DNA from: JBCBST01 sp039819115
GTDB taxonomy: Bacteria; Bacteroidota; Rhodothermia; Balneolales; Balneolaceae
NCBI GenBank assembly: GCA_039819115.1
Contig: JBCBST010000001.1
Coordinates: 1-64,000, forward strand
Direction of reading: 5' to 3'
Length of the DNA stretch: 64,000 nucleotides
Shown here piece after piece: positions 16,935 to 24,189 of this stretch. The position numbers and the translations under genes are program-made. The notes below the pieces were generated by a model that was not told where the DNA came from, made no database searches, and worked only from the letters and a program-made list of their open reading frames with translations. Each line of letters starts with the position of its first letter. Within the stretch, counting starts at the first letter, position 1.

Positions 16935-19523
16935 ATGAAAACTCTACGAACGTTAGGCACAGTTTGCCTTTTGATGGGATTTATAGCCCCGAACTCGCTT
17001 CAGGCACAATTCTTTGAAAATTTTGATCAGGACCTAAAACCCAGTTATGCTGGTGCCTCTGTTGCCTTATCTACAGGTTCTTGGTTCTTAGATGACGCTT
17101 TGATTGGAAATCTAGACAATGATAAAAGAAACGGAACGTATTCTGTTCGCATGGATCGCAGAAACGATCGCATGGGTAACATTTTTATGGAGTTTGATAA
17201 GCCGAATGGGGCTGATGAGATTTCTTTTGTGTTCGCGAACTATGGGAACGCGGAAGGGAACACCCTTCAGGTGCAATATTCGATTAACCAGGGAGCAACA
17301 TGGATTAATATAGGAGACGAGTTGAATGCGACTTCAACGCTCCAGGAAGTCACGATTCCGGTCGAGGTAGAAGGGAATATCCGCTTTAAGTTTGTACAGG
17401 TAGCAGGTACAGAACGGTTAAACCTGGACGACGTTCGAATTACCGACTTTGTGGAGGCCCAGGATACGGCCACTATTTTAGTATCTGTTGATGATGCTCC
17501 TGTGAGTCCTGAAGATTTAGTTGTATTTAGTCCAACACTGGTTCAAACCCAACGGGAAAAAACGATTTCTATCCGAAACCTGGGAAGCACGGTTTTAGAA
17601 ATATCGGATCTGAATGTGGTTGGAAGTTCATTTTCTGTAAGCGAACTCGCGGATAGCACCCTCGATTTTAATCAGACGGTAGACGTTACCCTCACCTTTG
17701 CTCCTATGCAAGCGGGCAACGTGCAGGGAACCCTCGCTATCTCAAGTAATGCCGATAATGTAGATACCTTCAATCTGAACCTTGGAGGTGAGGCTTTTGA
17801 AGACGGTGATATTATCCCGATCTCAGAAGTATACAATCTGCCATTCGGTACCCGGGTAAGTGTTACAGGTAGAGTAACAGCTGGTAATGAATTTGGAGGC
17901 CCTATGCATCTCCAGGATGAAACAGGTGGATTGGCGGTATTCTGGGAGCCACTGCACTCTACTGCTCAAATCGGAGATTCGGTTGTTGTTACCGGACCGA
18001 TTACCGAGTTTAATCCTATTGACGGGCCAGCTGGTGATTTTCTGCTGCAAATCGGAGCGGTAGACGGCGATAATAACATTTCATTCGAGCTTTTTACGGA
18101 TAACCGAAGAGAAGTAGAGCCAGCGTTGATTAACATTCAGCAAATGAACAGCGGGGCATTCGAAGGGCAACTGGTACGTATGCAGGAAGTGATAATCGAT
18201 CACGCGGGTGCTTTCCAGGGCAACATCAATTACGATATGTCTGATGCCAGTGGGCAGGCTTTTCTACGCATTGATAATACCACGAATGTGGTTGGAGCTA
18301 CAGCACCGGTAGGGTCTACGAACATCATTGGTATTGTCGGGCAGTTTAATGGCGATTATCAATTGCTTCCCCGATTTACCCAGGATTTGGGTGTGGAGGA
18401 AGTCTCCTTTCCTTTTGATGAAATCCCAAAAGACGACACCTTTGATATCGTTACCTGGAATATTGAATGGTTCGGCTCTACAGCTTCTACTCAGGGTCCG
18501 GAAGATGTTGAACAACAAAAAGAGAATGTAAAAACGGTGCTAACCACGATAGACGCGGATGTTTATGCTCTTCAGGAAATTACAAATAGTACCCTGTTTC
18601 ATCAAATGATGGATGAGCTTGACGAATACCGGGGCTTTATTGCTCCCATCGGTCAGTCCCAGAAAACAGCGTATGTGTATAAAACCTCATCAGTGGATTC
18701 CGTAAGTGCGCAGCTTATAACTGCGGGAATGACACAATCTGACTGGGCAAATGGTCGGTTCCCTTTTGAGTTTGTGATTCGCGCTCAGGGTCTACAGGAG
18801 CCGATATACCTATACAACATTCATGCAAAAGCGTTTGGTGAAGAATCGGACTATCTACAGCGGGTGAATGCTTCTGCTGAGTTAAAAAACTTTATTGATA
18901 GTAATCGCGGAACGGATCAAGTGATTGTGTTGGGTGATTATAACGATCTGGTTACTTCCACTACAGCAGATGGAGAAACCGATTCGCCTTATCGAAACTT
19001 TGTGAGCGATACAGAATACACCATCCTTACTCAGAGTCTCGAAGAGCGTGGGTTTACTTCCTTTTCCCGTTTTACCATGATTGACCACATCATGATTTCC
19101 TCCGAGCTGGATCCTGAGTACCTCGAGGGGACCGAGCGGGTGGAAAATCCATTCTATGTAGGAAGTTTCCTCAGCGAAGCCTCCGACCATTTTCCGGTTT
19201 GGGTTCGTTTCGATCTGTTTGCACTAATCAACTCAACCGAAGAAAAGCTCACACCTAATAGTTTTACCCTTGATCAGAACTTTCCTAACCCCTTTAACCC
19301 TACAACAACGATCCGTTATTCGGTTCCTGTTGCGGGTACCGTTAGTCTGAAAGTATATAATCTGGTTGGACAGGAAGTGGCTACCTTAGTACAGGGGTTT
19401 GAAACAGCCGGCGCCAAAGAGATACGATTCGATGCATCTGACCTGGCCAGTGGTCTCTACATCTACCGGCTGAATACGCCGTCCGGAAGTAGTATTACCC
19501 GTAAAATGATGCTTATCAAATAG
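16935..19523 (+). CDS. Secreted endonuclease/exonuclease/phosphatase-family protein with T9SS sorting domain
   Basis: An 862-residue secreted protein. Order: signal peptide (1-about 27), lectin-like beta domain with a nearby Ig-like segment (ISIRNLGSTVLEISDL), an OB-fold-like segment (VSVTGRVTAG), then an EEP nuclease domain with FDIVTWNIEWFG, LQEITN (metal Glu), LGDYND and SDHFPVW, and a C-terminal T9SS type A tail (QNFPNPFNPTT ... GLYIYRL ... KMMLIK). It probably degrades extracellular DNA or phosphoesters at the cell surface. I start at ATG 16935 because the hydrophobic signal begins there; the frame opens at 16878 upstream. The terminator at 19553 ends it. Confidence 0.88.
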   Translation: MKTLRTLGTVCLLMGFIAPNSLQAQFFENFDQDLKPSYAGASVALSTGSWFLDDALIGNLDNDKRNGTYSVRMDRRNDRMGNIFMEFDKPNGADEISFVFANYGNAEGNTLQVQYSINQGATWINIGDELNATSTLQEVTIPVEVEGNIRFKFVQVAGTERLNLDDVRITDFVEAQDTATILVSVDDAPVSPEDLVVFSPTLVQTQREKTISIRNLGSTVLEISDLNVVGSSFSVSELADSTLDFNQTVDVTLTFAPMQAGNVQGTLAISSNADNVDTFNLNLGGEAFEDGDIIPISEVYNLPFGTRVSVTGRVTAGNEFGGPMHLQDETGGLAVFWEPLHSTAQIGDSVVVTGPITEFNPIDGPAGDFLLQIGAVDGDNNISFELFTDNRREVEPALINIQQMNSGAFEGQLVRMQEVIIDHAGAFQGNINYDMSDASGQAFLRIDNTTNVVGATAPVGSTNIIGIVGQFNGDYQLLPRFTQDLGVEEVSFPFDEIPKDDTFDIVTWNIEWFGSTASTQGPEDVEQQKENVKTVLTTIDADVYALQEITNSTLFHQMMDELDEYRGFIAPIGQSQKTAYVYKTSSVDSVSAQLITAGMTQSDWANGRFPFEFVIRAQGLQEPIYLYNIHAKAFGEESDYLQRVNASAELKNFIDSNRGTDQVIVLGDYNDLVTSTTADGETDSPYRNFVSDTEYTILTQSLEERGFTSFSRFTMIDHIMISSELDPEYLEGTERVENPFYVGSFLSEASDHFPVWVRFDLFALINSTEEKLTPNSFTLDQNFPNPFNPTTTIRYSVPVAGTVSLKVYNLVGQEVATLVQGFETAGAKEIRFDASDLASGLYIYRLNTPSGSSITRKMMLIK

Positions 19524-19552
19524 CAGCATTACGCTATAAGATGATGACAGAA

Positions 19553-19587
19553 TAAAAAAAGGCTGCGTTCTATAAGCAGCCTTTTTG
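19553..19587. terminator. Rho-independent bidirectional terminator
   Basis: AAAAAGGCTGC (19556-19566), a short loop, and GCAGCCTTTTT form a strong hairpin with A-run and T-run on opposite sides. It ends the nuclease gene on the plus strand and the metallothionein-like gene on the minus strand. Confidence 0.88.
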
Positions 19588-19602
19588 GTGATGCTAAATC
19601 AA

Positions 19603-19740
19603 TCAGCAGCAGTCGCAGGCGCAATTATCGCAGGTACAATCATCGCAAGAGCACGTTCCTCCTTTACAACATCCGCAATCGCAGCCTGTATTTGATACTA
19701 TAGTGTTCATATGGGTCTCCATCTGGGTTGAGTTAAACAT
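19603..19740 (-). CDS. Metallothionein-like cysteine-rich small protein
   Basis: A 45-residue ORF (35 residues if the internal ATG at 19710 is used). The last 26 residues contain 12 cysteines arranged as CxC, CC and CxxC (…GCDCGCCKGG…, CSCDDCTCDNC, ACDCC at the end) with aspartates between them and no aromatic residue. Such a composition is typical of metallothioneins that wrap zinc, copper or cadmium ions in thiolate clusters. ATG 19740 and ATG 19710 are both in frame; the upstream box fits the first. It is 44 bp downstream of a Cys-rich sigma factor on the same strand and ends just before a strong terminator. Codons read directly; metal binding is inferred. Confidence 0.72.
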   Translation of the reverse strand: MFNSTQMETHMNTIVSNTGCDCGCCKGGTCSCDDCTCDNCACDCC

Positions 19741-19746
19741 GTTGGT

Positions 19747-19783
19747 TTATACCATAGACGCAGAACCCACAAAAAGACGCAGA
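19747..19783 (-). promoter_or_regulatory. ECF-promoter-like box upstream of the metallothionein-like gene
   Basis: On the minus strand the pattern TCTGCGTCTTTTT-N2-GG-N5-GCGT-N5-GTAT ends 6 bp before the ATG at 19740. The same pattern recurs upstream of the sigma gene with identical spacing (27 of 37 positions equal). The two GCGT elements are separated by 18 bp, and the layout resembles ECF sigma -35/-10 elements, whose -10 often contains CGTC. Confidence 0.6.
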
Positions 19784-19784
19784 A

Positions 19785-20336
19785 TTATCTGGGGCAGCTA
19801 CAGGCTTCTATGGTTCTGAGCTGAGCATCAGTATGGCAGGGGGCACAACAGTTTTGAAAAAGTTCGTTCAGTTTCTCTCTCCCTCGTTGCACCCGCGATT
19901 TTATGGTAGAGTACGATACATGAACCTGTTCAGCATACTCTTTTTGGGATAACTCGCCCAGGTCGGTGGCTTCAATGGCCTCTCGGTACCTATCTGGAAG
20001 TTGATTCAGAAACGGATCCAGGCAGGCTTCACAGCAGGGTGGAGGTGCGGTTTCTTCGTTTTCGAGATCAAGTTGTGTTAATGACTGTAGAGAAGAATCG
20101 TGGCGTTTTTGCTTTCTGAACTCATCAATAATAGCATTTCGGGCCACGGTAAACACCCAGGCAGGTAACTTCTTTTCGGATGAAATATCACCGGCTTTCA
20201 GATGCACCTTTACAAACACTTCCTGGAGGATGTCTTTTGTCATTTCGGGATCTTTTACCCGTTTTAAAATAAAGGCATACAGCGTTTTACGGAATGTGTT
20301 CCAAACTGCAGTGGTATGCTCGGCTTGTGTGTTCAT
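19785..20336 (-). CDS. ECF sigma factor, SigZ-like, with cysteine clusters
   Basis: A 183-residue RNA polymerase sigma factor: sigma-2 domain (about 10-78, with DILQEVFVKVH and the promoter-melting VFTVARNAIIDEFR) and sigma-4 domain (108-160, with helix-turn-helix SQKEYAEQVHVSYSTIKSRV). Cysteines are clustered where they are rare in other ECFs: CCEAC in the linker (101-105), CCAPCH after sigma-4 (163-168) and C179/C181 near the end. C-terminal Cys-rich tails are known from CorE-type sigma factors, where they sense copper directly without an anti-sigma factor. No anti-sigma gene is nearby. The metallothionein-like gene downstream suggests a metal or thiol stress response. Confidence 0.85.
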   Translation of the reverse strand: MNTQAEHTTAVWNTFRKTLYAFILKRVKDPEMTKDILQEVFVKVHLKAGDISSEKKLPAWVFTVARNAIIDEFRKQKRHDSSLQSLTQLDLENEETAPPPCCEACLDPFLNQLPDRYREAIEATDLGELSQKEYAEQVHVSYSTIKSRVQRGREKLNELFQNCCAPCHTDAQLRTIEACSCPR

Positions 20337-20373
20337 CTATACAAATAACGCGAAAACCTGAAAAAGACGCAGA
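20337..20373 (-). promoter_or_regulatory. ECF-promoter-like box upstream of the sigma-factor gene
   Basis: Second copy of TCTGCGTCTTTTT-N2-GG-N5-GCGT-N5-GTAT, abutting the sigma ATG at 20336. If GCGT is the -10 element, transcription would begin at or within a few bases of the start codon, giving a leaderless or nearly leaderless message. It supports autoregulation of the sigma factor. Confidence 0.6.
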
Positions 20374-20391
20374 GATTAACCATCATTTCAT

Positions 20392-20422
20392 AAAAAAGGC
20401 AGATTCTTATATCTGCCTTTTA
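20392..20422 (-). terminator. Rho-independent terminator of the SPFH gene
   Basis: AAAAAGGCAGAT ... ATCTGCCTTTT forms an 8-9 bp stem with flanking A and T runs, about 30 bp past the stop of the minus-strand SPFH gene. It separates that gene from the sigma-factor promoter. Confidence 0.85.
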
Positions 20423-20452
20423 CCTATGCACTGTGCATTGGAAGCATGATGA

Positions 20453-21244
20453 CTATTCATCCTGGTTGATCAATACCGGTGTCTTTCCATCAGTGATGAT
20501 GAGTTTAGCATTTGGCGAACTGGCTAAGATGCGAAGTACTTCCAGGCTTCTCCATTTAATGACCTGTTCGTTGAGTCCGAGATTCAGGATTTTCTGAGCT
20601 TCACTGACGCCCTGAGCCTCAATCTTTTTCCGTTCGGCTTCCTGTCGTTCGGTTTGTAGTATAAATTCCATTCGGAGGGCATCCTGTTCGGCAGTGAGTT
20701 TATTCTCGATAGCGCGAGACAAGCCAGGCGGCAATGTGATACTCTTTAATAAGACCGCTTCGATTTCGAATCCACGATCTCCGATCAAAGTATCCATGCG
20801 GTCACGAATCTGCTGTTCGATATCGCCCCGGTTACCCGAATGCATATCTTTAGCAAAGAACTGCGCGCAGATATCGGCCGCTGCCGATCGAAATACGCTT
20901 AAAATCATCACTTCTTCATAATCCATACCTACATCCTGGATAACCTCACGGGCTTTTTCAGGTTTGATGTGATACAGAATAGAAATTTCGGAATTTACGT
21001 TAAGCCCTTCTTTGGATGGAAGATTGATCTGCACCTCAAGATTAACCGTACGGGTGGGAAGCTTTACCATGCGGGTGGTAAATGGATTGATAGCAACGGA
21101 GCCCGGTTCGTGAACCCGTTCGTTCAGTTTACCGAAGCGCTGCTTTACGCCAACTTCGCCCGGTCGTATCACGGCACAGCCTGATAGCAACATACTTCCA
21201 ATTAGAAACAGACAACATGAAATGGGGGAGTAGAACTTTCTCAT
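20453..21244 (-). CDS. SPFH/prohibitin-domain lipoprotein
   Basis: A 263-residue membrane-anchored SPFH (stomatin/prohibitin/flotillin) protein. The N-terminus has a hydrophobic signal with a lipobox LSGC (C23), then the SPFH core begins (GEVGVKQRFGKL) with the prohibitin-like hallmark ITLPPGLSRAIENKL near 170-185. The C-terminal part is a charged helix (QTERQEAERKKIEAQGVSEAQK) that would form a coiled coil for ring assembly. Such proteins organise membrane domains and often modulate proteases. It has its own terminator at 20392 and lies 154 bp downstream of the DAHP synthase gene, so it is probably expressed separately. Confidence 0.87.
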   Translation of the reverse strand: MRKFYSPISCCLFLIGSMLLSGCAVIRPGEVGVKQRFGKLNERVHEPGSVAINPFTTRMVKLPTRTVNLEVQINLPSKEGLNVNSEISILYHIKPEKAREVIQDVGMDYEEVMILSVFRSAAADICAQFFAKDMHSGNRGDIEQQIRDRMDTLIGDRGFEIEAVLLKSITLPPGLSRAIENKLTAEQDALRMEFILQTERQEAERKKIEAQGVSEAQKILNLGLNEQVIKWRSLEVLRILASSPNAKLIITDGKTPVLINQDE

Positions 21245-21312
21245 ATGGCAGGAGTTTAGAGATTATGGTTTCGTAATAGCCAGTATACCAACGTCCAGCT
21301 GCATTTATAATC

Positions 21313-21349
21313 AAAAAAAGGGCTCCATCATTATATGACAGTGCCCTCG
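21313..21349 (-). terminator. Probable terminator of the DAHP synthase gene
   Basis: Read on the minus strand, AGGGC ... GCCCT encloses an inner TCAT/ATGA pairing and is followed by seven Ts. It lies about 50 bp past the stop of the class II DAHP synthase gene. Confidence 0.65.
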
Positions 21350-21398
21350 ATTTACAATGTTTTGAAGAGTTTACAGGCTTTAACAGGTTCCTGCTATG

Positions 21399-22766
21399 CT
21401 ACAGATTGGCCTGGTAACTTTCCTTCCATTCTTTAGCAATGAGAAAAGCTAACTCCAGACTTTGACGGTAGTTAAGGCGGGGATCGCAAAAGGTCTCATA
21501 GTTATGGTGTAATCCATCTTCGCCCAGGCCGGTGGACCCGCCAACACATTCGGTTACGTTATCACCGGTTAATTCAAGGTGAACGCCTCCAAGATAAGTT
21601 CCTGCTTCCCGGTGTATGGCAAAAGCAGATCGTAACTCGCTGAGTATATGTTCAAAGTTGCGGGTTTTTATGGAACTGCTGGTCGAGAAGGTGTTGCCGT
21701 GCATAGGGTCGGAGCTCCATACCACGCGAAATCCTTCTGCATTTACAGCGTCAATGAGTGCTGGTAGCTCATCGTTAATACGATCTTTCCCGAAGCGTGT
21801 GATCAACACAATTTTTCCTTCCTTGTTTGCGGGGTTCAATCGGTCAATGAGTTTCAGGATTTCGTCCAGTTCCCATGGCGGGCCGATTTTTACGCCAACC
21901 GGGTTTTGAATGCCCCGGAAATATTCCACATGGGCTCCATCCAATTGTCGTGTACGATTGCCAATCCATACCATATGTCCGCTAAGATTAAAGAATCCTT
22001 CTTTGCGGGGCACTTCACGCGTTTGAGCCGAATCGTAGTATAGATTCAGGGCTTCGTGACTGGTATACACATCCACTTTCTGGAGCGTGTTAAACGCATC
22101 GGGGACCACAGCCTCTACAAAACGTACCGCCTTACGAATCGATTCTACCATTAATTCATATTCGTGGTAATAATCGTTATTCAGCATAAAATCGAGTTCC
22201 CACTGTTCCGGATGTCGCAAATCGGCGAACCCTTCATCGGCTAATGCACGAAGGAAGTTGAGGGTCAGTGCGGCTTTATGATATCCATCTACCAAACGTT
22301 GAGGATCGGGTGTACGGGCGTTGGCGTTTGCATCAAACCCATTGATTAAGTCACCACGGTAGTTATGGATTTCCTCCCCGTTTACAGTTTCAAAATCTTT
22401 GGACCGGGGTTTGGCATATTGACCGGCAATGCGACCTACCCGAAGCACAGGTACGCCCATTTCGTGAATGAGGATGAAGCTCATTTGAAGCAACACTTTT
22501 ACCATGTTCACGACTTTAGACGATTGGGTTGCAGAAAAACTTTCTGCACAATCACCACCTTGCAACAAAAATCGCTTACCCCGACTTACTTCGGCCAGAT
22601 TTTCTTTTAGTCGCTCAATTTCCCAGGAAGTAACTAAAGGTGGAAGGTTCTTGAGAGTGTCAAATGATTCGTTTAGCTTCTGCTGGCTGGGGTATTCGGG
22701 TAATTGAGTTACCGGTTTTTTAAGCCAGGAAGTAGGTGTCCAGTTGGAAGTAATGGTATCGTTCAT
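21399..22766 (-). CDS. 3-deoxy-7-phosphoheptulonate synthase, class II
   Basis: First step of the shikimate pathway: phosphoenolpyruvate plus erythrose 4-phosphate to DAHP. The protein is 455 residues, the size of class II (plant-type) enzymes. Landmarks: the N-terminal W-x-P start, LLQGGDCAESF (metal cysteine), RVGRIAGQYAKPRS (phosphate binding), WSSDPMHGNT, HLELTGDNVTECVGG, and the C-terminal DPRLNYRQSLELAF. It stands alone on the minus strand, divergent from the cyclase gene. I looked for an aromatic-amino-acid leader peptide upstream and saw none. Confidence 0.95.
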   Translation of the reverse strand: MNDTITSNWTPTSWLKKPVTQLPEYPSQQKLNESFDTLKNLPPLVTSWEIERLKENLAEVSRGKRFLLQGGDCAESFSATQSSKVVNMVKVLLQMSFILIHEMGVPVLRVGRIAGQYAKPRSKDFETVNGEEIHNYRGDLINGFDANANARTPDPQRLVDGYHKAALTLNFLRALADEGFADLRHPEQWELDFMLNNDYYHEYELMVESIRKAVRFVEAVVPDAFNTLQKVDVYTSHEALNLYYDSAQTREVPRKEGFFNLSGHMVWIGNRTRQLDGAHVEYFRGIQNPVGVKIGPPWELDEILKLIDRLNPANKEGKIVLITRFGKDRINDELPALIDAVNAEGFRVVWSSDPMHGNTFSTSSSIKTRNFEHILSELRSAFAIHREAGTYLGGVHLELTGDNVTECVGGSTGLGEDGLHHNYETFCDPRLNYRQSLELAFLIAKEWKESYQANL

Positions 22767-22859
22767 CGTGCAACTACTGATTGGGCGTTGAAGCTAACTG
22801 TTTTTTGCCGATAATGCTTTTAAAATATCCTTGTCTAAATCATACAAGACTACGCTGCT

Positions 22860-24149
22860 ATGTTGCAAACAAAGGCCCGGATTTTAGTGGTAGATGATTA
22901 CCCTGCGCTGGTAACCATTACCCGACACAAATTACTGCAAAAAGGATACGAAGTATTAACGGCACAGAATGGGCAGGATGCATTTGATTTAGTGCAAACA
23001 GAATACCCTGATCTGGTCATTTCGGATGTTGAAATGCCCGTTATGAATGGATATGAACTATGTCGTCATATAAAAAATCACCCTGATTCCAGCCGTATTC
23101 CCATTATTCTGGTTACCTCAATGGTTACCACAGAAAGCCTGATGAAAGGGATTGAAGCTGGCGCCGATAATTACCTCACTAAGCCATACGATGACGAGAC
23201 CTTATTCCAAAAGGTAGAAGACCTGCTGCTAAACCCCCCACTGAGCTCGCTGGAAGCAGAAGACGTTCCGGTTACCATCGATGGTAAAAACTACAAGATC
23301 AGGCTGGACTACGCTCATTTAGTCAATCTTCTGGTTTCAACCTATAAGAATACACTTGCGCAGAATACGCGCCTGGATAGTGCTCAGGCTCGATTATCGG
23401 AGGCTAACCAGGAGTTAGAACTCACTAAAAAAGAGCATGAAGAACTTCTTCAGAACGTATTTCCAAAAAGTGTGGCTGAAAGCCTGCTCGCTTACGGAAC
23501 GGTAACTCCTGAACGGTTTAGTGATGTGACGGTTCTTTTTACCGATTTTGAAGGTTTCACTAAAGTCGTTCCCACTCTTACCCCGGAACAGTTAATTGAA
23601 AGCCTCACCTTCTATTTCGACCGGTTCGATTCCATAACGGATGAACATAATCTCATCAAAATAAAAACCATTGGAGACAGCTACATGGCGGCTGGAGGAT
23701 TGCCGGAACGGAATCATACCCATCCGGTGGATGTGGTGCTCACCGCGCTGAAGATGAAGTTTTTTGTTGAACGGCTTGAACATCACCTGGGGGAGCGTAT
23801 TCCCTATTTCCCTCTGCGAATCGGGATCCATACCGGCCAGGCGGTAGTGGGCGTAATCGGGAAAAAGCGATTTGCTTACGATATGTGGGGTGAAGGAGTG
23901 AACCTGGCCGCAAGGATGGAACAGTACTCTGAAGATAACTCCGTTAACATCTCGGAAGATACCTATCAACGGGTCAAAGACTTTTTTGAATGCGAGCCAC
24001 GAGGTGAAATTGATGCCAAAAACGTCGGGAAAGTGCCAATGTATTTTGTACGCCGTATTAAACAAGGCTTATCAGACGATGAAGACGGATTATTTCCTAA
24101 CCGGCTGTTTGTTCGAAATTATAACTTACTGGCCAGGGGATCGGGATAG
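22860..24149 (+). CDS. Receiver domain-adenylate cyclase fusion protein
   Basis: A 429-residue cytosolic two-component output protein. The receiver domain (7-125) has the acidic pair D12/D13, phospho-acceptor D56 (SDVEMP) and the lysine in TKP. A helical coiled coil (about 165-200) links to a class III nucleotide cyclase domain (about 220-395). Catalytic features are complete: metal aspartates in LFTDFEGF and TIGDSY, adenine-selecting Lys in IKTIGD and Asp in AYDMWGEGVN, then the Asn and Arg of VNLAARME. These residues predict cAMP production, switched by phosphorylation from an unlinked histidine kinase. No kinase is present in the window. Confidence 0.9.
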   Translation: MLQTKARILVVDDYPALVTITRHKLLQKGYEVLTAQNGQDAFDLVQTEYPDLVISDVEMPVMNGYELCRHIKNHPDSSRIPIILVTSMVTTESLMKGIEAGADNYLTKPYDDETLFQKVEDLLLNPPLSSLEAEDVPVTIDGKNYKIRLDYAHLVNLLVSTYKNTLAQNTRLDSAQARLSEANQELELTKKEHEELLQNVFPKSVAESLLAYGTVTPERFSDVTVLFTDFEGFTKVVPTLTPEQLIESLTFYFDRFDSITDEHNLIKIKTIGDSYMAAGGLPERNHTHPVDVVLTALKMKFFVERLEHHLGERIPYFPLRIGIHTGQAVVGVIGKKRFAYDMWGEGVNLAARMEQYSEDNSVNISEDTYQRVKDFFECEPRGEIDAKNVGKVPMYFVRRIKQGLSDDEDGLFPNRLFVRNYNLLARGSG

Positions 24150-24189
24150 TTTTTTTAAGAGCTGGAATTAACATTTTCAGCACTCGGTT

